The notes under the pieces are model-generated. The model did not search any database. It was not told the DNA's origin and was given only the letters and a program-made list of their open reading frames with translations. Below, one piece after another: positions 30,331 through 41,957 of a stretch of DNA of 64,000 bases. Each line of letters opens with the position of its first letter. The first letter of the stretch is position 1. The stretch covers positions 73,364,345 through 73,428,344 of the forward strand of contig CM039463.1 in NCBI GenBank assembly GCA_022414725.1. Reading direction: 5' to 3'. The stretch comes from Microglena sp. YARC. Lineage: Eukaryota; Chlorophyta; Chlorophyceae; Chlamydomonadales; Chlamydomonadaceae. The translations under genes and the position numbers were made by a program.

Positions 30331-31793
30331 ATGTCGCTTTCGTGGCTGCTTCCTATCTTTCCATTGCTGCTGTGTGCCTGGGGGATGCCGTAGAGCCCCC
30401 TCCGCCCGAGAATACTATCTTGCCTCCTCGCCCACCTACTCCTCCTTCAGCCGGGGGAGGCGGAGTCACGTTGTCAAGGGGCAGTTTTCGGGCGTTCTTC
30501 CTCAACAACTTTGCCACTGATCCAGTGCCAGCGGAAGATGCTACCATAGCGATAGCGCGAGCATTCAGAGTGCCAGAGGACAGGCTCCCGCTGCCTGACG
30601 GGGTCCTCATCCGGGATATTCGAGCTACTACGGCAGGGGACATCGCGGGCGATACAAACGCAAGCTTCGTTGGAGGTACCTTGATCGACTTCGATTCGAG
30701 TTACCCGTTGATGTTCGATTTGCCGAATTCCATCAGCGTCGTATCTGCTTGGGAGGCCGACATCACAGTGCTCATAGCTCAAGGAAAGGTAAAGGTCCCT
30801 CAATATATAATCTCTTGTTCATCTGCACTAGCAAGGAGTTCATCTATATATTCTTGCAATGAATCAAAGAAACCAAGCCACACGTGAACAAACAGGTTTA
30901 CCCTGGCGCTCCTAAACTGTCCAACAAGGTTGTGGGAAGGACTAGCGGGCAGTCCTCGTGACAAATTGCGTTTCATTTCACATCCCAATCCACTGCACTT
31001 TTGAGTTTCATGAGAGTTTGTAGGGTACCTTAACCTCTAGACTTCCTGCAATAGAAAAATGCATTTCGCATACATGTCAATTTGCAGAGCCAGCGACTGC
31101 AGTGCAGTCGCACACTGTTCGTAGCAGGGCGTCTGAGTTGACTAGACAACAGGCCACATGCTATGCGCTCAGTCTGCCACTGCCGTCAATGCTGACACGC
31201 AATGTTGAGGCTGGGTTTGAACTTAATCAATCTAACCAACTGTCAAACCAATCAATGTCCCAACTCCAAATCATCCGCTGTGTTGCTACACCATGAGGGC
31301 ATGAAATATGTAGTACAGCTGGTTATCATCTAATGCAGCCATAGCTAATACTGGCAGTCATTATAACACCTGCCACTGCATTTTCAAGTACACCATGAGG
31401 GCATAAAATATGTAGTACAGCTGGAAATCATCTTATGTAGCCAAAGCTAATACTGGCAGTCATTATAACACCTGCCACTTCATTTGCATGTTGTTGAACG
31501 ACACGAAATGCAAGTGCGTTCTAGACATCTTGCAATATTTCCAGAACGCACTCGCATTCTGTGTTTTTCAACAATAACGCATATCCCGAGAGGGGGAGGG
31601 GTATTGAATCCCACTGGACGCAAGTCTGGGGCAGAATCTTGGCAAGTACTAAGTCACCTCCATTTGTAAGACATGTGTGTTGGTATGACTACTGCTTTGG
31701 TGGCCATCAGCTGCCACCGTATGAAAAGGCGGATGGGAAGGAACATAGTGGTGATTCTGTGTGGGTGGGTGGTGTTAGAGTGTGGGTTTGTGT

Positions 31794-31824
<31 letters not shown>

Positions 31825-33582
31825 TATGACTACTTCATTGTTGGATCAGTCTAATATCTGTCCTCCTCCCATCTGTCAACTGCAGGTTTCCACCTTCTCT
31901 TCAAACATGTTTTTCCTTTGGCCCAATGGCTGGTTCTACGCAAAGTATGGCATCTCATACTTAAAGGGAGTCCTTATAAGTGGCTTTCCTCCCCCGGCCT
32001 CCCCCTGGCATCCCAAACTTAAAGGGAGCCCTTATAAGTGGCTTTCCTCAGCCGGCTACCCCAGGTACAGTGGCACCTCCTGCTCCTCCCCAGGGGTTCC
32101 AGAGGAACCTCCGCCGTGGCATTGCCACCAGCCCTCCTCCCCCACCACCTCCTCCCCCCCCCTTCTCCCCTCATCCCCCCCCTTTCCCCCACCTCTTCCT
32201 CCCCCTCCTAGCCCGCCCGCACCCCTCCAATGCCATCTCCACCAGCTCGTCCCCCATTTCCCCCTGGAGTTGATTTCCCTGCTCCAATCTCACCTCCTCC
32301 TCCTCCTGCTCCACCCTCACCCCCACCACCCTCACCGCCCCCACCTCCACAACTCCTCCCCAATTCTCCTTTCCCTCCCCCCTCCTCCCCTGCCTCCCCC
32401 CCCCTCCACCACCTCCATCCCCCACCCCCCTCCTCCCCTCCCCTCCCCACCACCACCCCTCCCCCCCCCTCCATCCAATCCCCCTTCCCCTCCCCCCCCC
32501 CCTCCTACCCCTCCTTCTCCCCTCCTCCTACCCCTCCTTCTCCCCTCCCCTCCCCTCCTCCTGCTCCTCCATCCACACCCCTGCCACCCCCTCCACCACC
32601 CCAGCCATCCCTCCACCGACCCCCTCGCCTCCACCATCTCCATCTCCTCCTTCTCCATCTCCTCCTTCTCCATCTCCACCATCTCCTCCTTCTCCATCTC
32701 CTCCATCTCCTCCATCACCTCCTCCTTCTCCATCTCCTCCATCTCCCCCTTCTACATCTCCTCCTTCTCCATCTCCTCCATCTCCACCATCTCCTCCTCC
32801 TTCTCCTTCTCCTCCATCTCCTCCATCTCCTCCTCCATCTCCTCCATCACCTCCATCTCCTCCATCTCCTCCTCCATCTCCTCCATCACCTCCATCTTCT
32901 CCATCTGCTTCTCCTTCTCCATCTCCTCCATCCCCTCCATCGCCTCCATCTCCTCCTCCTTCTCCATCTCCTCCTTCTCCATCTCCTCCTTCTCCATCTC
33001 CTCCTTCTCCATCTCCCCCATCTCCATCTCCTCCTTCTCCATCTTCTCCTTCTCCATCTCCTCCATCTCCATCTCCTCCCCCTTCTCCATCTCCTCCTTC
33101 TCCATCTCCTCCTTCTCCATCTCCTCCTTCTCCATCTCCTCCTTCTCCATCTCCTCCTTCTCCATCTCCTCCTTCTCCATCTCCCCCTTCTCCATCTCCC
33201 CCTTCTCCATCTCCTCCATCTCCTCCTTCTCCATCTCCTCCATCTCCTCCTTCTCCATCTCCTCCTTCTCCATCCCCTCCTTCTCCATCTCCCCCTTCTC
33301 CATCTCCTCCTTCTCCATCTCCCCCTTCTCCATCTCCCCCTTCTCCATCTCCTCCTTCTCCATCTCCTCCTTCTCCATCTCCTCCTTCTCCATCTCCTCC
33401 TTCTCCATCTCCTCCTTCTCCATCTCCTCCATCTCCATCTCCTCCTTCTCCACCTCCTCCTTCACCTCCTCCACCAACCCCCCCGCCAGTTGACGCAGGT
33501 AAATGGTTATGTACTGGGAACGCTTTTTTATTTTATATTATTTATCATTATTATTATTATTGTTACTATTATTATTATTATT

Positions 33583-33624
<42 letters not shown>

Positions 33625-36600
33625 ATTATTATTATTGTTATTGTTATTATAATGATTGATTGGTTGGTTGGTTGGTTGGTTGATTGATTGATTGATCGAT
33701 CGATCAATATTGATTGATTGATTGATATAGTAGCAAAATGTCACGTGGAAACAAACCAAGTGCGACACGAAGCATCAATGGGGCTTGCCCAGGCCTGCCT
33801 TGCTGGGACAAGCAGCGTGGCGCCAAAATGCCATGGGGAATGCCCAGCTGTTCACCCTAACAATTCCCCGAAATCCACGTAGATGAAAATTCACCGCCAG
33901 GAAGATCCCTGAACCCCAATCCGGGGAGGCCAAAACAACCTCTGTGGAAACCATTTTCCCCCCCCCCTCTATATGTAGCGATCGCTAGTTTCGACCCCGT
34001 TTCAGCGAAATTATCGCTATAAAAAAAGTTTTTTTTTTTTTTGCCTAAATGGCCCCAAAAAGCTACAAATAGCTACAGAAAGCATCAAAATACTGTCCCT
34101 GGAGGAGCCCTGAAACCGTAAAGCTAGAAGAAACCCACTTTCAGGTTTGAAAAAAACAACCTCTGTGGAAAAACACCCTAAGTCCAAAATATGCCCTAAG
34201 TTGAATCGCTATTGTGATTCAAGGTCCTACATCCAGTGTTTGTTTTGTGCGACCGGTCACCAAATCTGCGACCCAGGTGCAACCACCGTGTGACCCTCAG
34301 GTGTGCATGTTTAGGACAAAATGGGCCCTTGGTCGCTACCAAAATGGTCTCAAGATTTCTGAAAAAAAAGACACTGGCTACATCAGGGAATTTTCTTTCC
34401 ACTGCATATAGCGATCGCTATTTTTGACCCCGTTCTAGCAAAATTGTTGTTTTAAAAAAGTTTTTTTAAAAACAAGTACTTGTTTTGTTGCCCTAAATGC
34501 CTCCAAAAAGCTACGTAAAGCTATAATTAGCTAGAAGAAGCTACATAAAGCACTAAAAAGCTGTCCCTGGAGGAGGCCTACAATCATTCAGCCAGAAAAA
34601 AACCACTTTCAGGTTTGAAAAAAACAACAGTTGTAAGAGGGTACGTTATCCCACCGAATACACAATGATCTAACTTTAGATTATGATGCTTCAGCCAAAA
34701 CCCTGGCCATTTATAGCTTTTTATATATTGTTGTAGCTTTTTAGGGCAATTTAGGGGAAAAAACACGAATAATCTGTTTTTTCTTTTTTTCTTTTGTAAA
34801 GCGATAAATTTGCTAAAACGAGGTCAAAATAGCAAAACTAGAGGGGGGGAAAGCCCTACACCATCATACCCATCCGATTTGTTTGGGACCAGATCTTATA
34901 TAGTGAACTCCTAACAAGGAGGTGACACACATGAGCGCGCCCCCTGGACATGCATGAGCACAATAAGGCAACACGCATGATAACATGGAGGTTTCTATAT
35001 AGTGCACCTCCTAACAAGGAGGTGACACACATGGGTGCGCCCCCTGGACATGCATGAGCACAATGAAGCAACACGCATGATAACATGGAGGTGTCTATAT
35101 AGTGCACCTCCTAACAAGGAGGTGCCTAAACAGTGCACCTCCTTTATGGTGCCTTACATAGTTAATAGCACCTCCGGATAGCCATCCTTATCTGGAATAT
35201 TTGAGGCCAACATCGAGGTGCCGAACCCGGTCGTCGATATGGACTCTAGGACCGGACTAGCCTGTTATCCCATATGTACCTTTAAGCTGCTTAAAACTTG
35301 CGGGTACCGCCCAGAGACAGGGGTAGTCCTATTGCTAGTGGGCCCTTGGGCAAGTCCCTTTAGCCCAATTGTATATTGCATGGACAGGTCACTTACCGTA
35401 TGTGCACGAGTGACATGGAAATTTATATATTGGGAATAGGCCCCAAAATGTGCTTCACATTAAATTTGGCAGAATGGTTGGGGAAAACTGCGGCAGGCTC
35501 TGTCCCACGTTTGTGTAAAAACTGTCCCAAATTAGGTAACCCCATAGCAGGTTAATCAAAAGAATTAATTAATAATGAATTATAATTAAATATTAATTAA
35601 TTATCTCGAGATATACATTTAATATAATTTAATTAAATATTAATTTTTAATTAATTTTTAATTTGTAATTAAAATAATTAATTAATAATTAATTGAATTA
35701 GGTAACCCCACAGAAAACAAATTATTCACTTGATCTTGTTCTCAAAACTCTGAGAAACCTAAGCTACCCCCCCCCCCCCCCCCTTCCCTTGGACTGGACT
35801 GGAGTTCCCAGGGCTAAACCATCTGTACCGGTGCCAACTTAATTAGGTGCTTTTACCTGAGATACCTGTTGCAGGCGATGGCAGGTGATATGGGTTGGAA
35901 ATTGCTCATGTTGCAGTTCAACAGTTGGCTGGCGACCAATGCTTAGTTCGACGCGAACCCTTTAGGGCTAAGTGGCACCTCCGGTGTAACATGTGTGACT
36001 CAGTGTAACATGTGTGACCTCTGGGGTCTCTCCTACATTGCATTGCATTGCATTGCATTGCATTGCATTGCATTGCATCGCATTGCATTGCCGGACCTTC
36101 CTTCCGACTTTCCTTCCCACCTGCCTCCCTACCTTGCTTCCCATCTTCTTCCTCACCTTCCTTCTGACCTTCCTTCCTTCTGACCTTCCTTCCTTCTGAC
36201 CTTCCTTCTGACCCACCTTCCTTCACACCTTCCTTTCCCCTCCCTTTCTCGTCCGTGTACCCCTGCCCACACGTGTTACTTTTCACCTTGATTGCCTGGA
36301 TGCGTCCAATTGGCCGGTGACCATGGTCAGGGTATTTTTTTTATAGCTTTTATAGCCTTTTATAGCTTGTTAAGGCCGTTCAGGGCAGACAAACAAAGAC
36401 TTTTTTTAACTTTTTGATACCAATATTTTCGCCAAAACGGGGTCAAAACTAGCGACTGCTATACATAGCGGTAGAAAAAAGCCCTGACCATGGTGTGCAT
36501 TCCGTCACTTACTCAGGTGCATCCAGCAATAGGGACGCCTTATCGCCAACAAACGTGAAACGCCAAATGCACCTGTCCCCTTCTGCTTCCTGGAGTACTC

Positions 36601-39600
36601 TACTGGAAGCTGGTGCCCAAGAGTGGGCTGACAAGCTAGCCTCACAATGCTCATTTGAGCATGGAAGCTTTGGGGAAAGCTTGTATTTTAGCTCTGCCTC
36701 TGATTCCTGGTCACAAGTGGTGGAAAGTTGGTACAGCGAGGTTGCTTTTTACAGGTATGAGACCATTAGAGAAAGAGCAAATGATTAGGGATCGGCAACT
36801 AATATTATTGGGGGGAAAGCTAATATTATATAATATTATATAATATTAAACTAATATTAGTTCAATATTAGTCAGATTTGGTTGTCCAAATCATTGTTTT
36901 GAAAAAAGTACCCAATATGTTGTAAAATAACAAAGCCTTTAATTGAGCCGGATTTTGTTGGGAGCCAATCTGGATGCTTACACAAATAAAACGAAGCATT
37001 TGTAACGCAGAACCAAAAAAGCGGAAAGTTGGTACAGCGAGGTATAAAACCAGTTTGTATGAAACCATCAGAGAAAGAGCATGTGATAGACCAAAGGGCA
37101 AGAGCATTACATTACATAATATTATATTACATTATAATATATTCTATTGTATTATATTGTATTGTATTATATTATATTATATTATATTCTAATATATTAT
37201 ATTACATTATATTATATTATATTATATTATATTATATTATATTATATTATATTATGTTATATTACATAGCATTATATTACATTATATTATATTACGTTAG
37301 ATAACATTACATTTCATTTCATTTCATGTTAAGGTCTACTTGATTCACGAGGGTGTAAGGGACTCTGTGACCCACAATGCAAAAAAACCATTACATCAGG
37401 GGTGTGTAGCATAAGCTAAGGCCATGTATGTTACAACCAAATCATTCGTTACCCACAGTTCGCTATTATCCATTACCTCGGTGCAATTTTTCCATCACAC
37501 TTTCAGACGTTTTCATCAAATATTCCTTTTTCATGATCCCTTGCCTTCCGATTGCATTGTTTTGAAATTTGAAATTTGCCGTCCTACAGTTTGTTTTGGA
37601 AATTGAATTTTGAAATTTGACGTCCTAGAGCTTTGTTTTGAAATTTGAAATTTGCTGTCCTAGAGCATTGTTTTGAAAATTGAAATTTGAAATTTGAAGT
37701 TTGCCGTCCTAGTGCATTGTTTTGAAAATCCATAAATACGTTTGGTCAAAGTATCTCCCACCGTCCTTAAGTGCGCATACTCTTTTGTGGGAGTGGCAAC
37801 GCCATTCTAACTGAATCCTCGGTGCCGTTGGTTTGTGTAGGCAGACCCACCTCCTGGGGTGAAATACCTTTCACAACTAAAAAAAAAAAGGTATAAAAGC
37901 AGAGATTATCTTGCATTGCCAAGCAGTACCTCATGTGACATGGCAAAACAGCTGTTTTTTCTTAGCAGAAAATTGCCCCCCCACCCCACCTCAAAAAGTA
38001 ATATAGGTTCTGGAGCCAATTGCCCAGAATCCAGAAATAGGAAAATTGCAGAATTCCGTAGTCCCTAGGAATTCAAGTTAAAAATTTAAAAAAACGAAAT
38101 TCGAAAATGGTGCCGTCTACCGGTCAGTGAGCTTCAATCCTTGCACTTAATCTGATGAGAAATTTGATAAGCCTAAACTGCATATAAACAGGCGGTCAGT
38201 TAACCTTTCTAGACGTTTTTGTTCACTGCCCAAACCTGATTAACATTTTTCAATTTGCACGCATGGGTGAGGTGTGGTATGTTTCTAATCTACAAACCGT
38301 GTATGTATGTTACAGTCCAGGGGTAGGCCAAACCATGCCATTATCTTGGAATTGGAAGGCAGCGAATAGCTAAATTGCTGGCTGGAGCTATGTAATCAAG
38401 TTCAAATAGAAATTCAGTTCAAAGATGGTCGAAGGACCAAGCAATGTAATAAAATCAAAATAATCACGCCTGTCCTATTATATTCTTTCTACTCTGATCG
38501 AGACCAATATTTAAACTGTCTTATATGTTTAGTGTGCTCCCTGTTTGGGGGGCGGGGGGGGGGGGCGGGGGGGGTCCCTGTTTGGGGGGCGGGGGTGGGG
38601 CGGGGGGGGTCCCTGTTTGGGGGGCGGGGGTGGGGGCGGGGGGGGTCCCTGTTTGGGGGGGGGGGCGGGGGTGGGGGCGGGGGGGGTCCTGTTTGGGGGG
38701 CGGGGGTGGGGGCGGGGGGGGTCCCTGTTTGGGGGGCGGGGGTGGGGGCGGGGGGGGGGTCCCTGTTTGGGGGGTGGGGGTGGGGGGGGGGGGGTCCCTG
38801 TTTGGGGGGCGGGGGTGGGGGGCGGGGGGGGGGTCCCTGTTTGGGGGGGGGGTGGGGGCGGGGGGGGTCCCTGTTTGGGGGGCGGGGGTGGGGGCGGGGG
38901 GGGGTCCCTGTTTGGGGGGCGGGGGGGTTACAGTCCCAGGGAGTGACTAACTGCCACTGGCCATGCAAAGCCAGGTCAGCCAATAGCCATGCCAGGTCAG
39001 CTTCAGGCCAAATCCAGCCCACAAGGTCGAATCCCGAAACTGTGTTTTTTATCGCAGGACTGATTTCCAAAATAGTAGGGTGCCCCGGAGGGTCCCCTGG
39101 TGGTCGGCCCTGGGGTTCGTGTTATGTGTGTGAATTATATGTGGACTGGTGTGCCAGGGATTTTTTTCCGCTACATATAGCGATCGCTAATTTTGACCCC
39201 GTTTTAGCGAAAGTATCACCATAATAAAGTAAACAAAAAACTTTTTTTTTTTTAGTTGTGAAAGGACTTTCACCCCAGGAGGTGGGTCTTCCGACACAAA
39301 CCAGCGACACGGAGGATTCAGTTTGAATGGTGTATAACCTAAAAAAGGCCATAAAAAGCTACAAAAAGCTATAAAAAGCTCCAGCTGTCCCTGGAGGAGG
39401 ACTAAAAACATGAAGCTAGAAAAACCCACTTTCAGATTCGAAAAAAAATCACTGTGGCATGCCTTGCTTTTCCGAAGTGTTGTTCGCATGCCTTGCTTTT
39501 CCGGGACGTGATGTTTGTATTTAGTAGGATTTTTCTGAGTACTTCGTGAATACTGAGCACGGCAACTCCTAAACTTGGAGTACTGCAATTTCATATTGTG

Positions 39601-41957
39601 GTCTCGACAACTTTTGGAATTCTTGAAGGACTGAACAAATAATACTGAGTTCGAAACCAAATTGAAAAAACTTAATACTGAGTTTGAACCCAAACTGAAA
39701 ACTTAATACTGAGTTCAAAACCAAACTGAAAAAAACTTAATACTGAGTTCGAAACCAAACTGAAAAACTTTTTGAGACAACTTTTGGAATTCTTGGTGGA
39801 CTGAAAAAATAATACTGAGTTTGAAACAATAGGTGCAGGGGATATGAATAGGGAACGGCAACTAATATTTGTGTTTGAAAAACTAATATTGACTCATATT
39901 ATTATAGTGTTACAATAATATTAGTTTTTCAAATAAATTCAAAATTCTGGTGAGACGGCTCGTCCGACTAATATCATATGATATTATTTATTCACTAATA
40001 TTTTATAACATAGCCGAACCCTAGATATGAGTATATGATGTGCAAAGCAAAAGCTTGAAAATAAGCGAACCTACAATTACGTCAAAATAAGCGAACCTAC
40101 AATTACGTCAACACCGGTAATAGAAGCTCCACGCAAGTTGGTAGTCAGAACGTGCGCGAGGAATAGCTGGATAATTTTAAGCGCGGCAACGATGGTTTTT
40201 ACCGCAACTTGTGAAATATTGCAGTTAATAATGATAACGTCTGGTGGGGCGTGGCATTAAGGGAGCCCTGTCTTGCAGCGGTAGGGAACGGGCTGCTACT
40301 TTACCTGGAAAAAGCTACCACGTCGGTTGACAGTGACCGCGAACACCAAAGCGCACCCGTAGGGATGCAAACCCGGCACCTTTGTCGTTCAAGGAGCTCT
40401 GCCATTGAGCTATTCGTTGAACAGGGATATTGCAGTAAATAAAAACGCAAAAAAATGAAAAATGAAATTTAAACATCCAAGAATTGTCACAATGACCTCT
40501 AAGGACGTGCCCAGTGGGATTAAGGGAACCGGATCGTAAATATGCGCTGCTTGAGCCAACATCGCACCTAGATACCAGTTACCGTGCTGGTCGAAATAAA
40601 AACGCAAAGTAGTGCCTGATCACAGAAAGTGTCATTGCTGACTTGCAGCAGGGACGTGCAATCTTGATCCAGGTGTGAAAGTCAATCCAGCCCACAAGGC
40701 CGAATCCCGAAACAATGGGTTTTACCGCAACTTGCAAAATATTGCAGTTTCAAAAATCCTGCAAAGCAGTACCTGGTCATAGAAAATGTCATTGCAGACT
40801 TGCAGCAGGGACGTGCAATCTTGATCCAGGTGTGAAAGTCAATCCAGCCCACAAGGCCGAATCCCGAAACAATGGGTTTTACCGCAACTTGCAAAATATC
40901 GCAGTTTCAAAAACTCTGCAAAGCAGTACCTGGTCATAGAAAATGTCATTGCAGACTTGCAGCAGGGACGTGCAATCTTGATCCAGGTGTGAAAGTCAAT
41001 CCAGCCCACAAGGCCGAATCCCAAAACAATGGGTTTTACCGCAACTTGCAAAATATCGCAGTTACAAAAACTCTGCTAAGCAGTATCTGTTCATAGAAAA
41101 TGTCATTGCAGACTTGCAGCAGGGACGTGCAATCTTGATCCAGGTGTGAAAGTCGATCCAGCCCACAAGGCCGAATCCCAAAACAATGGGTTTTACCTCA
41201 ACTTGCAAAATATCGCAGTTACAAAAACTCTGCTAAGCAGTACCTGGTCATAGAAAGTGCCATTGCAGACTTGCAGCAGGGATGTGCAATTTCTTATTAC
41301 AAAAAACACCATGTATGTATAAGGCATTCTGAGGTTTGCTGTGTTTTTATCGTTCAGAAGAAGAGGAGAAAAAAGCGATTTGTTCGCGTTCACATTTTCC
41401 TGGTAATTATGTTTGTAAGTGCCGAAGACCACGAGCAGCCTCATTGCTGGCTTGAGCTATGTAACCAAGTTAAAATTTAAATCTGCATGTGCATGATGCG
41501 AAATGAGATTAAGCAGGGATAACCTTCAACTGAATATATTATATTGTATAATTAAATGATCACTATAGCACGAACTCAGGGCCCCTGTCGGTAAACCGAT
41601 TGTTTGGGATTCAGTTCATCAATGCTTTTCTTTTTAAGCCCTTCCTATGGTATAGTTGGGCAAGTCCTTCTAGCCTACTTGGCCTACCCCTGGACTGTAA
41701 CATTCATGCGACTGAATATACCTTACCTATTTTACAGATTTACGCCGACACCATGGACGGACAATTCACCCATTTTCCAATGGATTGGACACTTTACCCA
41801 GCTTGTCTGGAAGGCTTCAGATCAAGTGGGATGCGGGATGGCAGTGAATGCTGCTTGCAGCAACAATATCCTCTATTATTATGTGTGTCGTTATAGTCCT
41901 CCAGGGAACATCGCGGATGATGCAAACTTCTTTGAAAATGTCCTTCCATCTGCTTAG
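30331..41957 (+). CDS. Secreted CAP/SCP (PR-1 type) protein with Ser-Pro-rich linker
   Basis: CAP-superfamily protein, normally extracellular. A start at 30331 encodes a clear signal peptide ([18 protein letters not shown]), but the frame stops at once. The long following frame (open to 30789, then a GTAAAG donor) is one base off, so there is a frameshift or base error near 30385. That frame starts with a PPPPEN.. Pro-rich stretch and has an unrecognised domain ([20 protein letters not shown] to VLIAQGK). The next exon starts at 31886 ([20 protein letters not shown]). A Pro/Ser-Pro exon runs about 32064-33498 with internal frame problems in C runs. Then come 36517-36754 and 41738-41957, which join in phase and form the CAP domain: [24 protein letters not shown], the CAP1 motif [17 protein letters not shown], the CAP2 motif [12 protein letters not shown], and a stop at 41957. 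The last intron is 5 kb of repeats. The layout resembles cell-wall hydroxyproline-rich proteins. The target is unknown. Confidence 0.82.
31955..32063 (+). repeat. Local duplication at a CAP-gene exon/intron edge
   Basis: The block CTTAAAGGGAGTCCTTATAA, with GTGGCTTTCCTC, occurs twice about 55 bp apart just after the exon starting at 31886. It is followed by a CTACCCCAG acceptor-like sequence that leads into the Pro-rich exon. Confidence 0.65.
32640..33480 (+). repeat. Ser-Pro coding minisatellite (TCTCCTCCTTCTCCA)
   Basis: About 840 bp of 15-bp and 9-bp units, TCTCCTCCTTCTCCA and TCTCCTCCA. In the frame that joins the downstream CAP exons it encodes SPPSP repeats, the typical backbone of hydroxyproline-rich glycoproteins. 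The other plus frames read Leu/His and Ser/Phe/Ile repeats, and the minus strand reads Met/Glu/Lys repeats. Those are shadows. Confidence 0.85.
33530..33730. repeat. ATT/GTT and GATT microsatellites
   Basis: Runs of TTATTATTATT, GTTGTTGTTGTT and GATTGATTGATT directly after the donor of the Pro-rich exon. Confidence 0.9.
33975..34200. mobile_element. Repeat family G, copy 1
   Basis: Starts with GTAGCGATCGCTAGTTTCGA, then CCCCGTTTCAGCGAAATTAT, a T-rich stretch, CAAAAAGCTACAAATAGC and TGTCCCTGGAGGAG, and ends near CCACTTTCAGGTTTGAAAAA. The same ordered phrases occur at 34.41, 36.33 (inverted) and 39.18 kb. Confidence 0.7.
34406..34850. mobile_element. Repeat family G, copy 2 (inverted pair)
   Basis: A plus-oriented half (ATAGCGATCGCTATTTTTGA to CTTTCAGGTTTGAAAAA) is followed by an inverted half ending GCTAAAACGAGGTCAAAATA then GCAAAACTAGAGGGGGG. 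The pair could fold into a long hairpin and may be the full element. Confidence 0.65.
34885..35150. repeat. Tandem repeat, about 107-bp unit, two and a half copies
   Basis: Units hold CACCTCCTAACAAGGAGGTG, itself a hairpin, then ACACACATG, GCGCCCCCTGGACATGCATG and TGATAACATGGAGGT. Confidence 0.85.
35555..35705. repeat. AT-rich TTAATTAA tract
   Basis: About 150 bp almost purely of TTAATTAA-type sequence. A poly-C run follows at about 35767-35783. Confidence 0.85.
36030..36245. repeat. CATTG pentamer and CCTTCCTTCTGA polypyrimidine repeats
   Basis: About nine ATTGC pentamers (36035-36082) lead into a pyrimidine-rich CTTCCTTCTGACCTTC array. Intronic in the CAP gene. Confidence 0.85.
36330..36475. 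mobile_element. Repeat family G, copy 3 (inverted, partial)
   Basis: Inverted family phrases TTTATAGCTTTTATAGCC, CGCCAAAACGGGGTCAAAAC and TAGCGACTGCTATACATAGC. Confidence 0.6.
36755..37100 (+). repeat. Donor-edge duplication of CAP exon 36517-36754, split by a MITE
   Basis: The exon end plus intron start (GGAAAGTTGGTACAGCGAGG, then about 50 bases through ACCATTAGAGAAAGAGCA) recurs at 37021-37085 with changes. In the copy the exon part is shortened (GAGGTATAAAACC). A family D MITE start (TAGGGATCGGCAA) sits between the two copies. Confidence 0.8.
36786..36870. mobile_element. MITE, family D, copy 2 (truncated)
   Basis: Begins TTAGGGATCGGCAACTAATA, followed by TAATATTATATAATATTA palindromes. 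The right terminal repeat is not found. Confidence 0.6.
37105..37320. repeat. TATAT/ATTATA microsatellite
   Basis: About 200 bp of ATTATATTATATT with occasional ACATT. Intronic. Confidence 0.9.
37742..37891 (+). mobile_element. Retroposon-like repeat, family F, copy 3
   Basis: Full-length match to the 4.25 kb copy: AGTATCTCCC, TTAAGTGCGC, TTTTGTGGGAGTGGCAACGC, CTGAATCCTCGGTGCCG, and an A11 tail. Confidence 0.7.
38535..38930. repeat. G-rich minisatellite, about 34-bp unit, twelve copies
   Basis: Unit: GGTCCCTGTTTGGGGGGCGG, then GGGTGGGGGCGGGG, repeated with length changes only in the G runs. Each unit has at least four runs of three or more G on the plus (sense) strand, so G-quadruplexes are expected in both DNA and nascent CAP-gene intron RNA. 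Confidence 0.9.
39175..39450. mobile_element. Repeat family G, copy 4, with an inverted family F insertion
   Basis: Starts with TATAGCGATCGCTAATTTTG and CCCCGTTTTAGCGAAAGTAT and ends near CCACTTTCAGATTCG. Between them at about 39241-39330 lies an inverted family F copy (poly-T, then TTGTGAAAGGACTTTCACCC, then the complement of the family core). Confidence 0.7.
39849..40023. mobile_element. MITE, family D, copy 3
   Basis: Starts TAGGGAACGGCAACTAATAT and ends TAGCCGAACCCTA. The interior is rich in CTAATATTAG and ATCATATGATAT palindromes. Confidence 0.75.
40180..41290 (+). repeat. 157-bp tandem repeat, about five copies
   Basis: Units contain TTACCGCAACTTGCAAAATA, GCAGTACCTGGTCATAGAAA, TTGCAGCAGGGACGTGCAAT and CCAGCCCACAAGGCCGAATC. 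The first copy is interrupted by a SINE at 40226-40426. It lies in the last CAP intron. A related CCACAAGGTCGAATCCCGAA also occurs near 39020. Confidence 0.88.
40226..40426 (-). mobile_element. tRNA-derived SINE, copy 3, with 10-bp target duplication
   Basis: The target duplication ATATTGCAGT is seen at 40216-40225 and 40427-40436. On the minus strand the head reads AATAGCTCAATGGCAGAGCT, a good A box, and GGGTTTGCATCCC, a B box. The body and the GTGGGGCGTGG end match the family. It inserted in the first unit of the 157-bp array. Confidence 0.9.
41570..41706 (+). repeat. Family I end, single copy before the last CAP exon
   Basis: TTGTTTGGGATTCAGTTCAT, TTTTTAAGCCCTTCCTATG, GTTGGGCAAGTCC and TTGGCCTACCCCTGGACTGT then AACA. 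Other copies are at 6.35 (inverted), 9.48, 38.30, 43.58 and, as an array, 60.0-60.8 kb. Confidence 0.7.

Noticed and set aside
32752..33477. Minus-strand frame of Met-Glu-Lys repeats, and plus frames of Leu-His or Ser-Phe-Ile repeats
   Set aside because: They are other readings of the Ser-Pro minisatellite. Only the SPPSP frame joins the CAP exons in phase.
33538..33768. Poly-Asn frame on the minus strand
   Set aside because: Translation of GTT/ATT microsatellites in an intron.
38489..39070. Pro-rich frame (minus) and Gly-rich frames (plus) of 130-230 codons
   Set aside because: Translations of the G-rich minisatellite in a CAP-gene intron.
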